Assembly (NCBI RefSeq): GCF_003568665.1
Contig: NZ_QXMH01000003.1
Span: 655,772 to 719,771, forward strand
DNA: 64,000 bases
Direction: 5' to 3'
From: Chitinophaga alhagiae
Lineage (GTDB): Bacteria; Bacteroidota; Bacteroidia; Chitinophagales; Chitinophagaceae
How positions within the stretch are numbered: position 1 is the first letter of the stretch; each line of letters starts with the position of its first letter. Below the pieces are notes generated by a model. The model saw only the letters and a program-made list of their open reading frames with translations, was not told where the DNA came from and searched no databases. Both the position numbers and the translations under genes were made by a program. Shown here in pieces: positions 49,154-57,496 of the stretch.

Positions 49154-50461
49154 ATGTTAAAAGCAGAAAGAAAATGGCTGACTGTATCTTTGGTCAACCT
49201 GGCCATTGTGGCTTTACTTGGATTGCTGCTAAGAAGCAAAATATTATTCCCGATGCCTGGCATTAACTTCAGCTACGTGTTGCATGCACACTCTCACTTT
49301 GCATTTACCGGGTGGATCACACTTTGCCTGCTTACACTCATCACCTATGAGATATTACCTGCCACCTGCAGCAGCCGGCCAATATACCAATGGCTTTTAG
49401 GCGGCATGCTGGTAAGCGCGGTTGGCATGCTGCTGAGCTTCCCCTTTCAGGGCTATGCCGCTGTATCCATCTGTTTCTCCACACTGTCCATACTCGTTTC
49501 CTATGCGTTTACCTGGGTACTGGCGAAGCACCTTTTCAGATCACGGGTAAGCCGTCCGGTAGTGATACTGCTGCTTTCTGCATTAGGCGCGCTTGTGCTT
49601 TCCTCCGCAGGGCCGTTTGCACTGGCCTATCTGATGGCATCGCATACGGCAGACCCTGTGCTGTACAGGGATGCTATTTATACCTACCTCCACCTGCAAT
49701 ACAACGGGTTCTTTACGCTGGGTATTCTTGCATTGTTTGCGCATGATTTCAGCAGCGCTTTCAATGAGGCTGCACAAAGGTACCTGCGCCGTTTTGCCAC
49801 GGCCATGTCCGTATCAGTACTCCCAACCCTGTTCCTGTCCTATCTCTGGCATACTTCCAATATTGTGATACATGCAATAGCCATTGCAGGATGCGCCTGC
49901 ATGGCGGTGGCATTAGCCTGGTTCATAGCCATGATGCGGCATGCCAGCGCAGCCTTCCGCAGCGTACACCCATTTGCGAAAAAACCCGGTGTGCTTGCTA
50001 TAGTTGCATTTGTACTTAAAACAGCCATGCAGGTGGTCATTGTGCTGCCTGCCGTTGGCAATATGATATTTGTTAACCGGCCTGTTATTATCGGTTATCT
50101 GCACCTGGTAATGCTTGGCTTTGTTACGTTATACCTGCTGGGCTGCCTGGTGCAGCACGGGTACTTTAAAGCAGACGGGCGTATGGCAAAAACAGGCATT
50201 GTAATTTTCACCTGGGCAATAGTGGCAAATGAAGCGGTACTGATGGCGCAGGGGTTTTCTTACCTGCTGCGGTTCAGCAGCATGGTGTACCCCTGGTTAT
50301 TGTGGATAGCGGCTATCGGATTGTTGACGGGCGCTGTTGTAATTGCCGCCGCTGCCCTACGGCGGGGCCCGGCAGGCGGCATCAGCAGTGCAGATGCAGA
50401 AAAGAACAAGGGAAATTCATCACTGCACCCGGGTAAATTTGTACGGATACACCTTACCTGA
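49154..50461 (+). CDS. Polytopic membrane protein, heme-copper oxidase subunit I/NnrS-like
   Basis: A 435-residue inner-membrane protein with about 12 hydrophobic helices. Histidines sit within predicted helices in a spacing that suggests heme or metal binding: YVLHAHSHFAFTGW (about 38-51), YTYLHLQYNGFFT and IIGYLHLVMLGFVT. This recalls cbb3-type oxidase subunit I and the NnrS family, both linked to NO or oxygen chemistry, but it is not a canonical member of either and lacks the full HCO ligand set that I can identify. It is divergent from the NirK-like operon, so a role in nitrogen-oxide metabolism is plausible. Its 3' end overlaps the next gene tail to tail by 42 nt. Confidence 0.7.
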   Translation: MLKAERKWLTVSLVNLAIVALLGLLLRSKILFPMPGINFSYVLHAHSHFAFTGWITLCLLTLITYEILPATCSSRPIYQWLLGGMLVSAVGMLLSFPFQGYAAVSICFSTLSILVSYAFTWVLAKHLFRSRVSRPVVILLLSALGALVLSSAGPFALAYLMASHTADPVLYRDAIYTYLHLQYNGFFTLGILALFAHDFSSAFNEAAQRYLRRFATAMSVSVLPTLFLSYLWHTSNIVIHAIAIAGCACMAVALAWFIAMMRHASAAFRSVHPFAKKPGVLAIVAFVLKTAMQVVIVLPAVGNMIFVNRPVIIGYLHLVMLGFVTLYLLGCLVQHGYFKADGRMAKTGIVIFTWAIVANEAVLMAQGFSYLLRFSSMVYPWLLWIAAIGLLTGAVVIAAAALRRGPAGGISSADAEKNKGNSSLHPGKFVRIHLT

Positions 50462-51448
50462 GCTCCACTGCGCTACATAAAGATTCTCTTCATCATCCAC
50501 ACACACATCATGCGGGTTCCGGAATATCTTTTCGGCCTGGGACATGGGCTGCAAGGTACCGTTTTTATACACGGGCGCCGTACCCCCGATATTGGAGACT
50601 ACCTTGTTGTCTTTATCTAAAATGGTCACAAACCCTGAATCGGCATTGGCCAGGCTGGGAGAGCGCAACACCGCGGCATACAGGTGATCTCCTTTAATAA
50701 CCGGCCGGCATACGCAGGCGCCAGGCAGCTTAATTATCTCCAGCAATTTCCCGTCCATGCTGAACCGTTTAAAACAATTGCGCGTGCGGTCCGTGATCAG
50801 CAAGGTAGGCGCGCCCTGGCGGCGGTCTATGGTAATGCCATGCGCATTGTCCAGGTGTTCATCTCCCTCTCCCCGCCCGCCGAAGCAATTCTTCAGCCTG
50901 CCGTCTTTATCGTAATGCGTAATGTACTGGGCGCCGTAACCGTCCGCAATGAAAAAATCGCCGTTCGTATCTACGGCGGTCTCAGTGGGCACAAACTCTT
51001 CCGCCTTTTTATAAACACCGGCTTCCAGCGGCACACTGATCGTTTTTACTATTTTACCGTCTATGGTGGTTTTGTACACCTGGTGTTTTACGGTATCAGT
51101 GATAAAAAGGAAGTCCGTACCATTTTCATGGGTCAGTGTCAGGCCATGCGCCCCGGGAAATTCATGGCCCCAGGTACCTACCAGCTCACCTGATTTTTTA
51201 TAGATCAGCACATTGTTTTTTGTTTCATTCGTCAGCAGGAGGATCCGGCCTTCCTGGTCCTGCACCATTTCATGGCAGTCATTCACCGCGTTAACGGCAG
51301 GGTTGGCGCCGCTCCATTTGGTATTCATGCGGTACCGTTTGTCGCCATGACCAAAGACCGGGCCTTTATCTTTTGCCTGCAAATCCCTGGCAATAAAAAA
51401 ACTGCTTGAAATAAACGCTGCCTGTTGAATGAAATCTTTTCGTTTCAT
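50420..51448 (-). CDS. Secreted NHL-repeat / six-bladed propeller protein
   Basis: A 342-residue protein with an N-terminal hydrophobic segment (FIQQAAFISSSFFIARDLQA) that looks like a signal peptide without a twin-arginine motif. It has repeating NHL-type blades: HEMVQDQEGRILLLTNETKN, GLTLTHENGTDFLFITDTVK, TAVDTNGDFFIADGYGAQYI, HGITIDRRQGAPTLLITDRT and HDVCVDDEENLYVAQWSSGK. The final blade resembles peptidylglycine lyase-like and SMP-30-like propellers. The substrate is unknown. It follows the terminator of the long Sus operon and is therefore a separate unit. Its 3' end overlaps the convergent membrane-protein gene by 42 nt. Confidence 0.82.
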   Translation of the reverse strand: MKRKDFIQQAAFISSSFFIARDLQAKDKGPVFGHGDKRYRMNTKWSGANPAVNAVNDCHEMVQDQEGRILLLTNETKNNVLIYKKSGELVGTWGHEFPGAHGLTLTHENGTDFLFITDTVKHQVYKTTIDGKIVKTISVPLEAGVYKKAEEFVPTETAVDTNGDFFIADGYGAQYITHYDKDGRLKNCFGGRGEGDEHLDNAHGITIDRRQGAPTLLITDRTRNCFKRFSMDGKLLEIIKLPGACVCRPVIKGDHLYAAVLRSPSLANADSGFVTILDKDNKVVSNIGGTAPVYKNGTLQPMSQAEKIFRNPHDVCVDDEENLYVAQWSSGKVYPYKFTRVQ

Positions 51449-51555
51449 GGTCTTTCAGTTTTATAAGACAATATCCTGTTACACCCTTCCTGCCGCTCCC
51501 TGGTCTAAACTTAATCAACATTCCGGCAAATTGCAAAGGTCTGCTCAAACACATT

Positions 51556-51600
51556 AAAAAAGGCTTGCAAATCAATTGTTTGCAAGCCTTTTAAAAAATC
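51556..51600 (-). terminator. Terminator of the double Sus operon
   Basis: AAAAGGCTTGCAAA pairs with TTTGCAAGCCTTTT over 14 bp (51558-51592) around the 7-nt loop TCAATTG. On the minus strand it is followed by TTAATG after a T6 run. It is 10 nt past the stop of the lipoprotein gene at 51610. Confidence 0.92.
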
Positions 51601-51609
51601 TTTCCAACA

Positions 51610-52623
51610 TCAATACGTCACCGGCGCGTACGTTTCCATCACCACTCCCCTGTCTCTCACTACCAGTACGTCACTGGCGTTGTACGTTTGATTATTGCGG
51701 CTCACTACGTAGTTCAGCGCAATACCGTTCCGCTTCTTGTCTCCATATTCATACGCTTCCTTCTTGAACTCTCCTGTACCGGTAATGGTATAACCGGCGC
51801 CGGCGGGAGCGGATATGGTACAGTTGTTCCCGTTAAATTCCAGTATAAGGGTGATCTCTCCTGTCATCACTTTGGAGCGCATGAAGAAAGAGGTGGTTGC
51901 CTGGTGCCTGCCTGACGTGGCCAGCCTGGTAACCGGGTTGCTGGTTACAAATTTGTGAGAATAGGTGGTGTCTTCCAGTACCGTGTTGGCATCGTCTTTC
52001 ACCTGGCTTTGCCCGTAATGGAAATACGCCCCGTGAAACTCGTTGATGAACTTAATGCCGAACATGGTAAAGTTCTTCGGCGCCACTGCCCATTGGGCGG
52101 CTACACGAGGGTCTGCGTTAGGGTCATCTGACTGGCCCACCAGGATGGTGTCTACATCTGTTGAACCTAGCAGTTTGACCGGCACTACATAGTTCAGCTT
52201 AATGGCCTCGGGATCATTGAAGAACTCATCTGTCAGCTGCACTTCCACGCCGCCGTTCATCTCTCCGGCGGGTATTACCAGCTTGTTGGCGCTGAGCGTG
52301 TAATACTTTGCCGGCAGCGCCCGTACCGTATCTCCACCTGACGTAAAGAGGAGGCGGTCTGCCAGGCTGTTGTCTACCTGGATGTCAAAGCTACGGCTAC
52401 GGTCGTTTTCGTAGATACCGCCCAGGTGAGCGGATATACGGAACTTGCCGTTATTATCATTCGTATTATCGTAAATATCATCCCCCAGCACGAGCGTTCT
52501 TACCGGGAACTGGTAAGGGAAGTAGCCCGATGTGTATTTAAAGTCCGGGTGGGCGATCTCAAAGTTCTTGCAGGCAGGTAACCCGAGCGCAAGAATCGTG
52601 AATGCCATCAATATCTTTTTCAT
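51610..52623 (-). CDS. Lipoprotein of the second Sus locus (DUF1735/DUF5627-like)
   Basis: A 337-residue lipoprotein (MKKILMAFTILALGLPAC, then KNFEIAHPDF). I start at the ATG at 52623; the frame is open to 52659. The N-terminal half, with FDIQVDNSLADRLLF and YYTLSANKLVIPAGEMNGGV, has the BT_3987-type DUF1735 pattern (strands ending in IPAG). The C-terminal half (ITLILEFNGNNCTISAPAGA, YTITGTGEFKKEAYEYGDKK, RNGIALNYVV) resembles DUF5627. Both domains are common in glycan-binding lipoproteins of Sus loci. It is the last gene of the operon and probably works as a SusE/F-like surface binding protein. Confidence 0.75.
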   Translation of the reverse strand: MKKILMAFTILALGLPACKNFEIAHPDFKYTSGYFPYQFPVRTLVLGDDIYDNTNDNNGKFRISAHLGGIYENDRSRSFDIQVDNSLADRLLFTSGGDTVRALPAKYYTLSANKLVIPAGEMNGGVEVQLTDEFFNDPEAIKLNYVVPVKLLGSTDVDTILVGQSDDPNADPRVAAQWAVAPKNFTMFGIKFINEFHGAYFHYGQSQVKDDANTVLEDTTYSHKFVTSNPVTRLATSGRHQATTSFFMRSKVMTGEITLILEFNGNNCTISAPAGAGYTITGTGEFKKEAYEYGDKKRNGIALNYVVSRNNQTYNASDVLVVRDRGVVMETYAPVTY

Positions 52624-52649
52624 GCTTCTAGCTTTAAATTTTATAGTGG

Positions 52650-54413
52650 TTACTGCCAACCCTTGTTCTGGATCAGATTGAACTTGAAAATCTCCCTGTT
52701 GGGAATGGGCCCGTAGTGCATATGATCGTTGTTATACGCGCGCGGCTCCACGGTAAAGTATTCGTAAGTACCGTTGGTGATCCTTACGCCTCTCAGCGGT
52801 TCTGTGAGGTCTGCGTTCCAGCGGCGCAGGTCCCAGAAGCGGAACCCTTCAAAGCACAGCTCCAGCCTTCTTTCATTCCGGATCAGCTCGCGCATGGCCT
52901 CTTTGGTGGTTACAGACTGCAGGTACGCGTCTGGTGCGGGAATGCCGGCTCGTTTGCGGATAGCGGCAATCACGGCGCGGGCGGAGTAAGACTGCGTTCC
53001 CGTTCCATCAGGGCCCCAGGCCTCATTGGCTGCTTCCGCATAGTTCAGGAACAGTTCGGTATACCGGATATGTGTGTTGAAGTGTTTCTGGTCAGAGGTA
53101 GACACCGGGTTCACGTTCACGTCTTCGCGCAGCAGCTTTTTCAGGTAGTAGCCGGTGCGGGTGGAGTTGGGGCGGGCGTCCAGGCCATCGTCTCCGGCGC
53201 CTACACCGGTATTGATGGTGGTATTGCGCAGTTTGCTGCCATTGTACACAATATACAGGGCCAGGCGCTTGTCCCGGCCAGCATAGGGATTGGCGGGATC
53301 GTAACCGGAAGCTCCGTCTGTGATCGGGTAGCCGTTGGCCATCGGGAACGCATCTACCAGGTTCTGGGAGGGGTTGATGTTCCCGTTCCCGAACAGGGTG
53401 GGCGGGAAATTGGCCTGCTCCCGGGCGCGGTTGGTATAAATAGGCCGGCGCCACAGTACTTCAGGAATATCCTTTTTATCGCCGGCGGTGATGTCTGCGG
53501 CATCTACCTGCGCTTTGAGGTAGATGATGTTCCCTTTCGGGTCAAGGCCGGCCACGCCGTTGATCTCGGCCAGTACGTCACCCGCCAGTTTGGCCGCTTC
53601 TTCCCATGCCTGTACGCTGTTATTGGTGTTGAAGGCGGGGCTGGCCGCCAGCAGTGCCATGCGGGACTTGATAGCGAGCGTAATGCGGCCGCTGACGCGC
53701 TGCTGCGTTACCTCACCGAACACGGTATTGTACTTGTCTACATCCGTAATGTCAGAGAAGCCGGGCGGCAGGTCTATCGGGTTGTTAACGTTGCCGTAGT
53801 TGGGCGCCAGCAGGGCCAGGGCGCTGTCCAGATCGTCATTGGCGCTTTTCACACTTTCAGCAAACGTGTTCCGGGGCGCGGCAAACTCTTCCGCAGATTC
53901 TACAAACTTGTTGTAGATGGGGAAGCCCAGCAACTCACCATTTTCCCCAATACCGCCATGGTTGCGGATGAGGTAATACTTGAACATACCACGCAGGGCA
54001 AACGCCTCTCCTTTCAGGCGGCGGATGTAAAGCCCGTTCAGTTGCTGGTCTGTATATTTCCAGGGAACAATATCCACCACTTCCAGGAACTGGTTGATGT
54101 ACATGATGGCCCTGTTGGCATTGTCCCAGAGGTTTTCCGGGTTTACCAGCGAGGTCCAGCCGCCGGTAGCTATTTTCAGGTACGTGCTGTTCTTGTCGCT
54201 GGTGGCCGCATCGTCCGTAGCTACTTCGTTGTAGTTGTAGTCATTAGTGGGAATATAAGTGTAGGCCTTTATCAGCAGCCCTTCCGCGTAGGCCGGGTCT
54301 ACCAGCACCCGGTCAAAGGTGCTGTGATTATCATTATTCGGATTGAACAGCTTCTCACAGGAGCACAACGCGCATGTGGCAAGCAGGAACAACGGTATTT
54401 TGAGTTTTTTCAT
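52650..54413 (-). CDS. SusD/RagB-family lipoprotein (second locus, pair B)
   Basis: A 587-residue lipoprotein (LATCALCSC, then EKLFNPNNDN). The SusD signatures are AEGLLIKAYTYIPTNDYNYN, LKGEAFALRGMFKYYLIRNH, the TPR-like core, and C-terminal FNTHIRYTELFLNYAEAANE with RNERRLELCFEGFRFWDLRR. It is paired with the SusC at 54435-57470 (21-nt gap) and followed at 26 nt by the accessory lipoprotein. It differs clearly from the other SusD in the same operon, so the two do not look like a recent duplication. Confidence 0.94.
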   Translation of the reverse strand: MKKLKIPLFLLATCALCSCEKLFNPNNDNHSTFDRVLVDPAYAEGLLIKAYTYIPTNDYNYNEVATDDAATSDKNSTYLKIATGGWTSLVNPENLWDNANRAIMYINQFLEVVDIVPWKYTDQQLNGLYIRRLKGEAFALRGMFKYYLIRNHGGIGENGELLGFPIYNKFVESAEEFAAPRNTFAESVKSANDDLDSALALLAPNYGNVNNPIDLPPGFSDITDVDKYNTVFGEVTQQRVSGRITLAIKSRMALLAASPAFNTNNSVQAWEEAAKLAGDVLAEINGVAGLDPKGNIIYLKAQVDAADITAGDKKDIPEVLWRRPIYTNRAREQANFPPTLFGNGNINPSQNLVDAFPMANGYPITDGASGYDPANPYAGRDKRLALYIVYNGSKLRNTTINTGVGAGDDGLDARPNSTRTGYYLKKLLREDVNVNPVSTSDQKHFNTHIRYTELFLNYAEAANEAWGPDGTGTQSYSARAVIAAIRKRAGIPAPDAYLQSVTTKEAMRELIRNERRLELCFEGFRFWDLRRWNADLTEPLRGVRITNGTYEYFTVEPRAYNNDHMHYGPIPNREIFKFNLIQNKGWQ

Positions 54414-54434
54414 AACATTCTCTTTTTAAGATCA

Positions 54435-57400
54435 TTAAAAGCTCGCGTTCAGGCCAACGGAAAAGACACGGTAAGAAGGTTCTCCTCCAATGCTCAGGTC
54501 CTGTATCCGGCGGCTTGGCCCAAACCGGAACACGTTGAAGCCGTCCACAAAAACATTCAACAGCCGCATTCTCAACGCCTTGCTCACGAAAGCGGGCATA
54601 TCGTAGCTCAATTGTATTCTGCGGATGTTAAAGTAATCGTTGTCATATTCCCAGTAAGTAGACTGGCGGTGGTTGTTGCTGTTGGTCTGGGAGCTGAGAC
54701 GGGGATATGTGGCCGTAGCCTTGGTTTCAGGCGTCCAGGCGCCCAGCACCAGTTCGGAATACTTGTCGTTCCCGTCTACCCAGTAGTAGTTGTTATTCAC
54801 AAATTCATCTGCGCCATAGCTGGCCTCACCCAGTGCATAGAGGGTGAAATTGCGGTAAGAGACCCTTATTTGCAAACCGCCTGAAATGGGTTGCTGGTAG
54901 CGGCCCAGGTATATTTCATCGTTCTCGTCAACAATGCCATCCCCGTTCTGGTCTTTGTATTTGATATCACCGGGACGTACGGCGCCAAACACCTGCCTGG
55001 GGCTGGCGGCAATCTCCGCATCGTCCTGGAACAGGCCCAGTGCCTCGAGCCCGAAACGGGCGTCTGCGGGGTGGCCGGCCCTGTACTGGTAAGCGTTATT
55101 ATACACTTCGTCCATTTTCAACACTTCGGTGGTGGAGTACAGCACGTTCACGCCGGCAGCAATCTTCCAGTCTCCAAATGTTTTGTTCACTTCCACACCC
55201 AGTTCAGCGCCCTGGTATTTGTTAGCGCCAAAGTTCTCATACGGGATAAAGTCCGTGTAGAAGCTGGGGTACCTGGTAGTGGGGCGGGTCACCAACCTGT
55301 CGTACACATCGTGGAACACGTTGGCGGTAACGCCGAGCACGTTATTAAAGAAGCGGCCTTCCACGCCGAGCGTGATCTCTTTACGGCGGGTATAGTCCAG
55401 GTTGGGATTGGTGCCCCAGCTAGAGGCAATGCCTGAACGGCTTCTGCCGCCTTCAAACCAGTTGTAGCTGCCGGAGCCGGCATACCGGTTGTCATACAGG
55501 AAGAAGTTATTGATGAGGAAGTCTGAGTTCATCATACCCGCAGAAGCGTGGAGCTTGAGGTAGTTCACGTTCCGGGAGGAAGACATAAAGTCTTCTTCAC
55601 TCAGCACCCAGCCCACGGCCAGGGAGGGGGATAATTTACCGCGGTTGCCTTTTGCCAGTTTAACAGAGCCCACATAGGCGCTGCTGAAATCTACCAGGTA
55701 CCGCCGGTCAAACGCATATCCCACACGCAGGCCGGCATGCGCCAGCTTTACGCCCTGGAAATCGCCTTCCACCTTGTAGTTGCCCAGGAAACCAAGCAAC
55801 GAGCCTGTAAAGTGATGTTTGCTGTTGAACGTACGGTCATACCCCAGCAAACCGTATCCGCCAAACCTTCTGCGGAAGGAAGAACCGCCAACGGACTGTG
55901 TACCGGGGCGGGAGTCCTTGCCGTATTGTTTGAGGCTCACAATGCTGTCTGCCGTAGCGCTCCATACCGGTTCATACACGGAATACTCGTTGGCAACGGT
56001 CTGGCTGTAGGCCACAAAATAGTCGAAGCTGACGTTGGTGTGAAAAGACAGGCCAGGTGTTACCCTGTCCAGGTTAACGTTTACCCGGTTGTTAAAGGCA
56101 AAGTTACGGGATATTATCTCCTCCGTACCGCCAGAGTAACCGTATCCAAACGGCGTAGTGGTACGGTTGGAAACGCCACCCAGCAGATACTGCCCGTTTA
56201 TATCATTCTTGCGGCCCAGCAGCAGCGGGTCATGCGGGTTGATGAGGTTGATGGGGAGCAGCGGCGCGTATTCATGAGGCCGTACGGTGGCGGCATCAGA
56301 CCAGTAGTTGCCGCGTGCGCCTTTGCTGATAAGGAACACGCCATACGCATCTACCGCGGTGTTGATCCAGTCATTGATCTTCAGGTCTACGTTGCCACGT
56401 ACGTTGAAGCGGTTGCTCCGGCCTTTGGCCTCTTCTCCGAAGTTAAGGAGGCTTCCGGCATTATACCAGCCGAGGTTGGTATAATATTGGGCCACATTGT
56501 TACCACCTGAGAACTCACCGGTGAGGTCGTAATAGTTCTTGAAAGAACGCAGATAGGCATCGGAATAATAATCCACATCGGGATAGCGGTATTTATTGCC
56601 GGTCCTGAAATTTTCAATGGTCTCATCGCTGAACTGGGGCGTTAACCCGTCGTTCTCGCGGGCCTGGTTGAAGTAGGTCATGTAGTCCGCGGAGTTCAGG
56701 TATTTAGGCAGCGCTCTTGGCGTGGCAATACCGTAGTTCACGCTGAAGTCTGACCGCTTCTTGAAAGCCTCCCCTCTTTTGGTGGTAACAAGCACTACAC
56801 CGTTTACCGCGCCGGTACCATAGAGGATGGCGCTGTTCACGTCTTTGAGAATGGTGATACTTTCCACTTCGTTGAGCCGCATGTTCTCCGCATCGCGGGG
56901 CAGGCCATCTACCACAAACATGGCGCGGCCCGTGCCACTGCCCGTAATGTCTTCTACGGTGATACCGCGGCCCAGGCCCCTAATGCGGTCATACCCCATC
57001 ATGCCCAGGGAACGGCCGGCAATCACGTCTACCAGCCGGATGGTGTGATCATATTTCTGTATTTCGGCAATGTCCAGCTTTGTAACGGAACCTACAATGT
57101 CTCCCTGGAAAGCCTTCCGGAAGGCGAGGTTTGTTCTGTCTTCTTCCGCGTACAACAGCGCCGACTTTTTCATGGTAATGCGGGGTTGCTGCAATGCGTC
57201 TCCAGATGACAGGGACATCTTGTCATATCCCTTGGCCACAACCACCAGGTCTGAGCCTGCCTCTACCGCAATGGAAAACTTTCCTTCTGCGTTAGTTTTT
57301 GCATAAGCGGTGCCGCTGTAGACATCTGCATTCCTGATGGGCTTCCCCTCTTCGTCCACCAAAACGTACTGCGTCTTCACGGGCTTCCCTTCCTGGGCGT

Positions 57401-57470
57401 ACGAGTCTGCTTGAACGCAGAGCAGCATAGCGCTCAGGCATGTTAATATAATAGCGTGTTTATAATTCAT
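54435..57470 (-). CDS. SusC/RagA-family TonB-dependent transporter (second locus, pair B)
   Basis: A 1011-residue outer-membrane protein with a signal peptide (MNYKHAIILTCLSAMLLCVQADSYA would span the first 25 residues). The N-terminal extension is a short carboxypeptidase-regulatory-like domain (IRNADVYSGTAYAKTNAEGK), then a variant plug with AMFVVDGLPRDAENMRLNEV, SITILKDVNSAILYGTGAVN and GVVLVTTKRGE. The barrel ends FSVGLNASF. It lacks the classic VVVVGYGTQ(K/R) signature before the plug, unlike the two other SusC proteins here, so it belongs to a divergent branch. It is placed third in the operon, 26 nt after the SusD of pair A. Confidence 0.93.
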   Translation of the reverse strand: MNYKHAIILTCLSAMLLCVQADSYAQEGKPVKTQYVLVDEEGKPIRNADVYSGTAYAKTNAEGKFSIAVEAGSDLVVVAKGYDKMSLSSGDALQQPRITMKKSALLYAEEDRTNLAFRKAFQGDIVGSVTKLDIAEIQKYDHTIRLVDVIAGRSLGMMGYDRIRGLGRGITVEDITGSGTGRAMFVVDGLPRDAENMRLNEVESITILKDVNSAILYGTGAVNGVVLVTTKRGEAFKKRSDFSVNYGIATPRALPKYLNSADYMTYFNQARENDGLTPQFSDETIENFRTGNKYRYPDVDYYSDAYLRSFKNYYDLTGEFSGGNNVAQYYTNLGWYNAGSLLNFGEEAKGRSNRFNVRGNVDLKINDWINTAVDAYGVFLISKGARGNYWSDAATVRPHEYAPLLPINLINPHDPLLLGRKNDINGQYLLGGVSNRTTTPFGYGYSGGTEEIISRNFAFNNRVNVNLDRVTPGLSFHTNVSFDYFVAYSQTVANEYSVYEPVWSATADSIVSLKQYGKDSRPGTQSVGGSSFRRRFGGYGLLGYDRTFNSKHHFTGSLLGFLGNYKVEGDFQGVKLAHAGLRVGYAFDRRYLVDFSSAYVGSVKLAKGNRGKLSPSLAVGWVLSEEDFMSSSRNVNYLKLHASAGMMNSDFLINNFFLYDNRYAGSGSYNWFEGGRSRSGIASSWGTNPNLDYTRRKEITLGVEGRFFNNVLGVTANVFHDVYDRLVTRPTTRYPSFYTDFIPYENFGANKYQGAELGVEVNKTFGDWKIAAGVNVLYSTTEVLKMDEVYNNAYQYRAGHPADARFGLEALGLFQDDAEIAASPRQVFGAVRPGDIKYKDQNGDGIVDENDEIYLGRYQQPISGGLQIRVSYRNFTLYALGEASYGADEFVNNNYYWVDGNDKYSELVLGAWTPETKATATYPRLSSQTNSNNHRQSTYWEYDNDYFNIRRIQLSYDMPAFVSKALRMRLLNVFVDGFNVFRFGPSRRIQDLSIGGEPSYRVFSVGLNASF

Positions 57471-57496
57471 TGGTCAAGTTTTAAGATGCAGAAAGA

